From an uncultured Bacillota bacterium (lineage in GTDB: Bacteria; Bacillota_I; Bacilli_A; RF39; UBA660), in contig CAMVNN010000026.1 in the NCBI GenBank assembly GCA_947168865.1, positions 1 through 11,006 of the forward strand: 11,006 nucleotides of DNA, read 5' to 3'. The notes under the pieces are model-generated. The model saw only the letters and a list, made by a program, of their open reading frames with translations. It did not search any database and had not been told where the DNA came from. The position numbers were made by a program, and so were the translations under genes. This document shows, one piece after another, positions 6,643 to 11,006 of the stretch. Positions within the stretch are counted from its first letter, which is position 1. The number at the start of each line of letters is the position of its first letter.

Positions 6643-7776
6643 TTAGATTATTTTGTACGCTAATTTACACGCTATAATTCTACGAACTGCTTCATTAATA
6701 GTACTTTCCTCAATTATTCCAGATTTAATAGCAGTCAAAACTTCTTGCTTCTGATTGGCAAAATTCGAAGAAAGAATCATATCATTTCCTGATAATACTG
6801 CCTGTACGGCAACGGAATAATCACTTGAATATTCTTTTACAGCTTCCATATCTAAATCATCAGTTATAATTAATCCTGTAAATCTTAATTCATTTCTCAA
6901 AATACTATGAACTTTCTTAGAAATAGAAGCTGGATATTTTTTATCAATATTGTATATGATATTATGGTTTACAAGAATAACTGGAGCTTTCGATTCAATC
7001 CCAGCGATAAAAGGCTTAAAATCATAATTTTTAAAATGTTCTAAGGGACGTTCATCAACCGCAATTCCAGTATGAGTGTCAACATTATCTCCATAACCTG
7101 GAAAATGCTTTAAAATAGAAATCATTCCATTATCGTTCATTTTATCTATTACTAATCTTGTATATTCAATTGTTTCATCTAAATTTAAGCCAAAAGATCT
7201 TTTATAAATATAAGAAGTTTCCTTTGTTGGAATATCAACAACTGGAGCAAAATTAGTATTGATTCCTATACTTTTTAATAATTCTATTTTCTCTTCAAGT
7301 TCACCTAAAACCTTTGAAAAACTCCCATCTTTAAACAAACTATAAGGTGAAGAAAATGGAGTTTCGCGAAATTGAGCAAATTTGCTTACTCTTACAACAT
7401 TTCCTCCTTCTTCATCAACTCCAAAAAACATCTTTATTTTACTATTTTCTTGATTTTTCTTGAGTTTTTTTAAGATTGAATCCTTTGTTTCTTTTTTAAA
7501 ATCGCGGGCAAATAAAATATACCCTCCGGGATTATCTTTTAATATTTCTTCGTCTGCATTCAAAGGATATCTCACATAAAACATCTGACCGACTTTTTCA
7601 TCTAAAGTCATAGACTGCATAATCTCGGTTGCTTTTTCATAATAATCCTCGAATAGTTCTTCTCTTTTATTTGGAATACCATTTACTTCTTGTGTATATT
7701 GCACATGATTTTTTGACACAAGAAAAAATACTGATATTAAAATTATAACAGCAATCAAAAATTTGCTCTTTTTCAT
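6643..7776 (-). CDS. nagZ: membrane-anchored glycoside hydrolase family 3 beta-N-acetylhexosaminidase (NagZ-like)
   Basis: 377 residues. An N-terminal hydrophobic helix (about 6-20) makes it a signal-anchored or exported enzyme. One GH3 barrel follows: SMTLDEKVGQMFYVRY, GGYILFARDF, GVDEEGGNVVRV (D121), NFAPVVDIP, KHFPGYG (223-229), DTHTG (D233, H235: the Asp-His acid/base pair of NagZ enzymes) and IITDDLDMEAV with the likely nucleophile D306. The absence of a second GH3 domain and the Asp-x-His loop separate NagZ from beta-glucosidases. Expected substrate is GlcNAc-MurNAc or similar peptidoglycan fragments outside the membrane, in wall turnover; this is inferred from the family. It starts 15 bases after the GNAT stop, and its SD (AGGAG) overlaps that stop with a long 12-base spacing. 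No terminator follows. Confidence 0.9.
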   Translation of the reverse strand: MKKSKFLIAVIILISVFFLVSKNHVQYTQEVNGIPNKREELFEDYYEKATEIMQSMTLDEKVGQMFYVRYPLNADEEILKDNPGGYILFARDFKKETKDSILKKLKKNQENSKIKMFFGVDEEGGNVVRVSKFAQFRETPFSSPYSLFKDGSFSKVLGELEEKIELLKSIGINTNFAPVVDIPTKETSYIYKRSFGLNLDETIEYTRLVIDKMNDNGMISILKHFPGYGDNVDTHTGIAVDERPLEHFKNYDFKPFIAGIESKAPVILVNHNIIYNIDKKYPASISKKVHSILRNELRFTGLIITDDLDMEAVKEYSSDYSVAVQAVLSGNDMILSSNFANQKQEVLTAIKSGIIEESTINEAVRRIIACKLAYKII

Positions 7777-7791
7777 ATTTATCTATATCTC

Positions 7792-8244
7792 CTATAAAAT
7801 AAACTTAAATAATTTTTCAGTTTTATTTATATTTTTCACGTAAATTGCACCAAATTTTTCATAATAATTAGTTAATTCAGTTTTTAGATATATTTCTTTA
7901 TAACCTCTTTTTTTAGCTTCTTTTAAAATCGCATTATTTAAAATCTTTGAATATCCTTTTCCTCTATATTCTTTTTTCACATACATAGTCGCATACCAAG
8001 GAGTTAATTCTGGACACTCTTTTGCATCTTCTGGAAATATTGAAACGAATCCAACCAGCATATTATTGTCAATTAAGATTAATTTGCAAAAGTTTTTGTT
8101 ATTTAGCAAATTTCTTACTTTGTTGTATTTTAATTCAATTCTTTCATCACGGTTGTCATTTTTATTACTTGCCCATTCATCATGCTCTAATGTGACAACT
8201 TCGCGTAAAAATTCAGGTTTTTCTTTTATATTTACTATTTCCAT
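7792..8244 (-). CDS. GNAT family N-acetyltransferase
   Basis: 150 residues, a single GNAT fold of normal length. The acetyl-CoA-binding motif A is seen as TMYVKKEYRGKGYSKILNNAIL (R94-G95-K96-G97), after the beta4 strand LVGFVSIFP; the late NYYEKFGAIYV matches motif B. Cytoplasmic. The substrate is not predictable; relatives acetylate amines of small molecules, antibiotics or proteins. The ATG lies one base after the stop of the upstream 278-residue protein (TAA-A-ATG) with only a weak SD (AGTAGG), so translation probably depends on coupling. The nagZ-like gene follows after 15 bases. Co-transcription with a wall-recycling enzyme may hint at amino-sugar or fragment chemistry, but that is speculative. 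Confidence 0.88.
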   Translation of the reverse strand: MEIVNIKEKPEFLREVVTLEHDEWASNKNDNRDERIELKYNKVRNLLNNKNFCKLILIDNNMLVGFVSIFPEDAKECPELTPWYATMYVKKEYRGKGYSKILNNAILKEAKKRGYKEIYLKTELTNYYEKFGAIYVKNINKTEKLFKFIL

Positions 8245-8245
8245 T

Positions 8246-9082
8246 TTAATTGCCTACTATTACTTTACCATCTAAATTACATATATAACATTCAGGTAAT
8301 TTTTCTTTTATATGTTTTAAAGATTCTTCATCTTGTTCAATCTTTCGCCCAACAAAAACTCCTTCAATTAAAGTTGATGGGAGGCCAAACATAATTGCTG
8401 ATTCTCTATCGGTCGTACTAGCATTTCGATTATTTCTTTCAACTAAAAACTTTGGAAAATATCTATAATCTAAAAATGGTTTTACCGTTTCCTCATCTAA
8501 TTCGTTATTCCATATATCAGCCCAGCATAATTTTTTGGCATATTCACTTTCCATATTTAAAATAAAAGCGATTTGGCGTTTTTCTGCTACTAAACTTGGG
8601 ATAAAAGAAACTTCTTTAGTTTTATCTCCCCAATAAGTCCATATTTTGTCATCATTATTTATTTTTTCTGTGAATTCATCAAATTTATGATAAGGAATAA
8701 GTTCACTTACTTCCTTAGATTCTGGTCCTCTACCAATCGTATAAGTGATTGTAAAGCCACTATAGTTTAAAATGTAATCTTTAAGTAAACAATCTTCTTT
8801 TATATTCCAAAAACCAACACTATTGCAAATCTTATTTGGTCTTGGTTCTGAAGTAAAATCAGATGATATAAAGCCATTTTCAATCGTAAAATCAAAATTA
8901 TCAAGTTCTCCAAATATTCCATGGATAAAAGTTCCCTTTTTTAACTTGACATCTTCTCCCTTGATATAATGATTTTTCTCTATTTTTTCATTTTGATAAA
9001 AAAGAGTTATTTGTTGATTTAATAAAGTAACTGTATTTCCTTCAAATCTAGTTTTAACTTGTTCTAAATATTTTTCTTTCAT
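8246..9082 (-). CDS. conserved-looking protein of unknown function, possibly ADP-ribosyltransferase-fold
   Basis: 278 residues, not recognised with certainty. Soluble, without signal or membrane helix. Visible blocks: GTFIHGIFGELDNFDFTIEN then GFISSDFTSEPRP (about 50-82), ICNSVGFWNI (86-94), GFTITYTIGRGPESKEV (109-125), IWTYWGDKTKEVSFIPSLV (147-165), KKLCWADIWN (183-192), and TDRESAIMFGLPSTLIEGVFVGR (224-246) followed by an acidic helix and a final LDGKVIVG. The H-G of block 1 ahead of 'IENGFISSDF', and the late L-I-E-G-V-F-V-G (E240) segment followed by a helix, faintly recall the His...Glu layout of ADP-ribosyltransferase folds; this is a guess from pattern. ATG at 9082 follows GAGGTG. First gene of a coupled run with GNAT and NagZ-like genes, starting from a promoter back-to-back with gtrA's. 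Confidence 0.75.
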   Translation of the reverse strand: MKEKYLEQVKTRFEGNTVTLLNQQITLFYQNEKIEKNHYIKGEDVKLKKGTFIHGIFGELDNFDFTIENGFISSDFTSEPRPNKICNSVGFWNIKEDCLLKDYILNYSGFTITYTIGRGPESKEVSELIPYHKFDEFTEKINNDDKIWTYWGDKTKEVSFIPSLVAEKRQIAFILNMESEYAKKLCWADIWNNELDEETVKPFLDYRYFPKFLVERNNRNASTTDRESAIMFGLPSTLIEGVFVGRKIEQDEESLKHIKEKLPECYICNLDGKVIVGN

Positions 9083-9117
9083 AGAATCACCTCTTTATTT
9101 GTTCCTCTTCTAATTCG

Positions 9118-9126
9118 ATTATATCA
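9118..9126 (-). promoter_or_regulatory. extended -10 promoter for the 278-residue protein unit
   Basis: Minus strand TGATATAAT, i.e. TGn plus perfect -10 (hexamer 9118-9123). No clear -35 is found. The predicted leader is about 29 nt with GAGGTG before the ATG. It faces away from the gtrA-family promoter 20 bp away. Confidence 0.5.
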
Positions 9127-9140
9127 TAATTCCATTTGTG

Positions 9141-9149
9141 TGTTATAAT
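9141..9149 (+). promoter_or_regulatory. extended -10 promoter for the GtrA-family gene
   Basis: TGTTATAAT (hexamer 9144-9149), TGn plus perfect -10, without a convincing -35. Six bases (TATTCT) separate it from the SD GGTGA, so the predicted start (about 9156) coincides with the SD. If used, the upstream GTG at 9138 cannot be a start because it lies ahead of the transcript. Confidence 0.55.
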
Positions 9150-9164
9150 TATTCTGGTGATTAT

Positions 9165-9578
9165 ATGAAAGATAAAAAAGAATTAATAAGGACTGTTAAA
9201 TTCACATTATTCTCAATATCTGCTGGCATAATTGAAATAATAGTATTTACCCTTTTGGATGAATTTACAAATTTTGACTATTGGTTATGTTATCTACCAG
9301 CATTAGTATTATCAGTCATTTGGAATTTTACTTTAAATCGTGAATATACATTTAAATCCTGTGTAAATATACCAAAAGCAATGTTTCAAGTATTTCTTTT
9401 CTATTTGATATTTACCCCACTTTCAACACTACTTGGAAACTATTTAGCTGAGTCTCTACATTGGAATGATTACTTAGTAACTGGACTAAATATGATCTTA
9501 AACTTTGTTTTAGAATATTTATATGATAAATATGTAGTATTTAAAGGCCACATAGATGAAAAAAATGTCATCAAATGA
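9165..9578 (+). CDS. GtrA family membrane protein
   Basis: 137 residues, the usual GtrA length. Four membrane helices (about 12-33, 40-57, 70-91, 103-121), with the family signatures SVIWNFTLNREYTF (50-63) after helix 2 and NMILNFVLEYLYDKYVVF at the end. GtrA proteins are thought to help move lipid-linked (undecaprenyl phosphate) sugars across the membrane for wall or surface-polymer glycosylation; no partner glycosyltransferase is next to it here. The start ATG at 9165 has the SD GGTGA four bases upstream; a longer form from GTG at 9138 would place the promoter inside the coding region and is rejected. It is the only plus-strand gene in the window, divergent from the 278-residue gene and convergent with a small membrane-protein gene. 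Confidence 0.92.
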   Translation: MKDKKELIRTVKFTLFSISAGIIEIIVFTLLDEFTNFDYWLCYLPALVLSVIWNFTLNREYTFKSCVNIPKAMFQVFLFYLIFTPLSTLLGNYLAESLHWNDYLVTGLNMILNFVLEYLYDKYVVFKGHIDEKNVIK

Positions 9579-9587
9579 TGACATTTT
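9562..9587 (+). terminator. terminator hairpin at the end of the GtrA-family gene
   Basis: AAAATGTCATC, loop AAAT, GATGACATTTT: a perfect 11-bp stem, followed by only a short T-run (TTTTCC). The TGA stop (9576-9578) spans loop and stem. Its symmetry and the A-run on the other side mean it could also act on the opposite strand. Confidence 0.65.
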
Positions 9588-9603
9588 CCTAAATTGAAAT
9601 TAC

Positions 9604-9634
9604 AAAAAAGAAAAGTAGGAGTTCTCCTACTTTT
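9604..9634 (-). terminator. bidirectional terminator between convergent genes
   Basis: AAAAGTAGGA and TCCTACTTTT form a 10-bp stem with a four-base loop. On the minus strand it is followed by C and six T residues and ends the small membrane-protein gene, whose stop lies four bases upstream. On the plus strand it is followed by TTTTAATTTT and can back up the gtrA terminator. Confidence 0.75.
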
Positions 9635-9638
9635 AATT

Positions 9639-9962
9639 TTAGTTATTATTTTTTAGTTTATGTATTAATGTCCCTAATCCAATTCCAACAAAAGATACAA
9701 TTAGGTACCACAACGAATGAATTAATGCCGATTCGTTATAATATATAAACACTGATGGAATGAATAATATAGAAATTATAATTGGATATAAATACTTTTC
9801 TTTTCTTTTTATTATTATTCCAATTATTATTGATAAAACAAATGTTACTAATATTATCATTAATACCATACCAAATGGATTGCTCATTCCTACTAGTAAT
9901 GGATATATATAAAACATTAATAATTGAATTAATAATATTATTCCCTCACTATGTTTTTTCAT
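9639..9962 (-). CDS. small four-helix integral membrane protein, unknown function
   Basis: 107 residues, nearly all membrane: helices at about 7-25, 30-51, 57-74 and 79-101, with a basic loop IKRKEKY (51-57) between helices 2 and 3 and a basic tail (HKLKNNN), which by the positive-inside rule suggests both ends cytoplasmic. No known family or catalytic residue is recognised. ATG at 9962 has a good SD (AGGTGA, five bases upstream). It lies 33 bases after the YoaP-like gene with no terminator between them and no convincing promoter, so it is probably co-transcribed; a functional link is not established. Confidence 0.7.
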   Translation of the reverse strand: MKKHSEGIILLIQLLMFYIYPLLVGMSNPFGMVLMIILVTFVLSIIIGIIIKRKEKYLYPIIISILFIPSVFIYYNESALIHSLWYLIVSFVGIGLGTLIHKLKNNN

Positions 9963-9995
9963 TTATATCACCTAATTTCTTAATTCTTTAACATT

Positions 9996-10739
9996 TTATT
10001 TTATTAATTTTTCAAATGAATTTGCATTTAATATTGTATTTGAAATGAATTTTCCTTTATAAAAGTTAGCCCAGTTATTAAATATACATGGGGCATTTTT
10101 AGCTTTCTCTAATGAATCTATTTTTATGAAGTTTAATTTAATACCTTTATCTTTTGCATAATCAGATAATTCTTTTACTTCATATTCTACATAAGGGCAT
10201 TCATTAGAATAATAAATAGTAAAATCTTGACTATCTATTTCCATTTTACGAGCAGTATCGCTAAATTTAGGTGCTTCCTTATCGTCAAATTGTAATGCCA
10301 ATAATTCATAATCATTGATTGTATCTACAACTTTAAATCCGTAATGTTCAAAGAATTTCTTATCACCAATAAATGGCTTTTTCTTTTGAGACACAAGAGT
10401 ACAAACACCACTCATTTTTTTCTTTTTAGCATCTTCAATAGCATATTCTAATAATTCTTTACCAATTCCTTTTCCTTTAAAACTACCTGCTACCCATAAG
10501 CAATAAATATGCATGTAGTTTTTACCATTAATAGGAACCCAAGCAGTTTCAATTGGTTCATATTCAATAAATACTTTTCCTCTTGCATTTAACTTTCTAA
10601 ATATATGTCCATCTTTTAATTTGCTTTTAATCCATTCTTTCTTCTTATCAACACCACATTGATGCTTAGGATCACCTATTGCACAACAAATATGTTCTTC
10701 TTCAATATTTTTTTCATCTAAATTAATATACTCATTCAT
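9996..10739 (-). CDS. yoaP: GNAT acetyltransferase with C-terminal YoaP-type thioredoxin-like domain
   Basis: 247 residues, two domains. The N-terminal part carries the family's hallmark HICCAIGD...C (C18, C19, C28), VFIEYEPIETAWVPI and the GNAT acetyl-CoA motif WVAGSFKGKGIGKELLEYAI (82-101). The C-terminal part, from about 172 (DFTIYYSNECPYVEYEV), is the YoaP-type domain with a thioredoxin-like strand/helix order, a single cysteine C181 at the position of a redox motif, and NAPC as the probable cis-proline loop (P217). The domain pair matches B. subtilis YoaP-like proteins; the biochemical role of the family is unknown to me. Cytoplasmic. ATG at 10739 follows GAGGTG. It is the first gene of a unit with a small membrane protein. 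Confidence 0.85.
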   Translation of the reverse strand: MNEYINLDEKNIEEEHICCAIGDPKHQCGVDKKKEWIKSKLKDGHIFRKLNARGKVFIEYEPIETAWVPINGKNYMHIYCLWVAGSFKGKGIGKELLEYAIEDAKKKKMSGVCTLVSQKKKPFIGDKKFFEHYGFKVVDTINDYELLALQFDDKEAPKFSDTARKMEIDSQDFTIYYSNECPYVEYEVKELSDYAKDKGIKLNFIKIDSLEKAKNAPCIFNNWANFYKGKFISNTILNANSFEKLIK

Positions 10740-10757
10740 AGTTTACACCTCATGTTT

Positions 10758-10766
10758 ATTATATCA
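10758..10766 (-). promoter_or_regulatory. extended -10 promoter for the YoaP-like unit
   Basis: Minus strand TGATATAAT (hexamer 10758-10763), no clear -35. Six bases (AAACAT) separate it from the SD GAGGTG, so the predicted start (about 10751) is the first base of the SD and the leader is about 12 nt. Confidence 0.55.
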
Positions 10767-10890
10767 CAAAAATATAGTTCTTTTTACTTTTAGTAATTGC
10801 AATATTAATATTTTGAAATTATATATTAACTTATTTTTCATTTAAAAAAATGATAATCTTAAACCTATTTTTGAATGCTTTTTTGCAAAG

Positions 10891-10920
10891 AAAAACTCGC
10901 AATTTCTTTATTTATGCGAG
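10891..10920 (-). terminator. Rho-independent terminator of the SEC-C protein gene
   Basis: Minus strand: CTCGCA (10915-10920), a 13-base AT-rich loop, TGCGAG (10896-10901) and TTTTT. The hairpin begins at the base right after the TAG stop (10921-10923). Confidence 0.65.
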
Positions 10921-11006
10921 CTATTTACCACAACATTGTTTATATTTTTTTCCACTGCCACATGCTCCCTTTTTGAGCATATTTTCACTATATTTGGTAC
11001 ATATAG
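10921..11006 (-). CDS. C-terminal end of a SEC-C motif protein (partial)
   Basis: Only the last 27 codons are in the window. They end in KKGACGSGKKYKQCCGK then TAG, the SEC-C zinc-binding tail found at the end of SecA and of many small bacterial proteins, usually CPCGSGKKYKxCC. Here the first cysteine of the motif is replaced (G-A-C instead of C-P-C), leaving one cysteine before GSGKKYKQ and the CC pair after it. Another cysteine lies 13 residues ahead (ICTKYSEN). Which parent protein this belongs to cannot be told, because the rest lies outside the window. Confidence 0.8.
   Translation of the reverse strand, partial: ICTKYSENMLKKGACGSGKKYKQCCGK

Noticed and set aside
7087..7110. KHFPGYG instead of KHFPGHG in the NagZ-like enzyme as a broken active site
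   Set aside because: The Asp-x-His loop (DTHTG) and the nucleophile motif are intact, and I believe a Tyr at this position occurs in many Firmicute homologs, so it is probably ordinary variation.
9138..9164. Longer GtrA-family start at GTG 9138
   Set aside because: It would place the extended -10 element inside the coding region and has no SD. The ATG at 9165 has GGTGA at good spacing and matches the usual GtrA N-terminus.
9576..9587. TGA read as tryptophan (Mycoplasma code)
   Set aside because: Read-through at the gtrA-family TGA would run the protein through two strong hairpins, all other genes are intact under the standard code, and GtrA ends naturally there.
10767..10890. AT-rich stretch upstream of the YoaP-like gene as a small RNA or riboswitch
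   Set aside because: No conserved-looking stems or -35/-10 pair pointing into it; only homopolymer-rich sequence. The predicted YoaP-like transcript starts downstream of it.
1..11006. Mobile elements, CRISPR arrays, tRNA or rRNA genes
   Set aside because: No transposase-like frames, spaced direct repeats, cloverleaf-forming or rRNA-like sequence could be seen on either strand.

Overview
The window is strongly AT-rich (clearly under 30% G+C by eye), densely packed, and almost all on the minus strand. Shine-Dalgarno (SD) sites are of the AGGTGAT/GAGGTG type, as expected for the anti-SD of Bacillus-like Firmicutes. TAA, TAG and TGA all act as stops, so the standard bacterial code applies rather than the Mycoplasma code. 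A lipoprotein, a NagZ-type glycosidase, an ECF transporter, GpmI and a YoaP-type protein fit a low-GC Gram-positive of the Bacilli/Erysipelotrichia/RF39 sort, possibly host-associated. That placement is inference; there is no rRNA or other phylogenetic marker here.

Layout, read along the minus strand from high to low coordinates. The end of a SEC-C zinc-motif protein (10921-11006) is followed by a terminator. Next comes a GNAT/YoaP two-domain protein with a small four-helix membrane protein behind it (9639-10739). A lone plus-strand GtrA-family gene (9165-9578) converges on that unit and diverges from the next. The next unit holds an unrecognised 278-residue protein, a GNAT acetyltransferase, a membrane-anchored GH3 N-acetylhexosaminidase and, behind its own promoter, glycolytic gpmI (5054-9082). 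Then come an alkaline-phosphatase-superfamily hydrolase with a DUF1307-like lipoprotein (3414-4962), a membrane thioredoxin overlapping a PH-like protein (2451-3357), a secreted protein of unknown function (1134-2393), and an ECF-transporter ATPase pair (1-1067) whose second member runs off the window.

Most genes are housekeeping or ordinary accessory genes. No mobile element, CRISPR array, tRNA or rRNA is visible. Three things stand out. First, the two ECF ATPases carry complementary defects that would fall in the same composite ATP site. Second, five transcription units seem to place the -10 box exactly 6 bp ahead of the SD, so transcripts would begin at the SD with leaders of about 9-12 nt. 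Third, stop codons repeatedly lie inside or right beside the terminator hairpins. The 278-residue protein and the secreted protein are the main unknowns. No gap between genes exceeds 300 bases; the longest (10740-10920) holds only a promoter, a terminator and AT-rich sequence.
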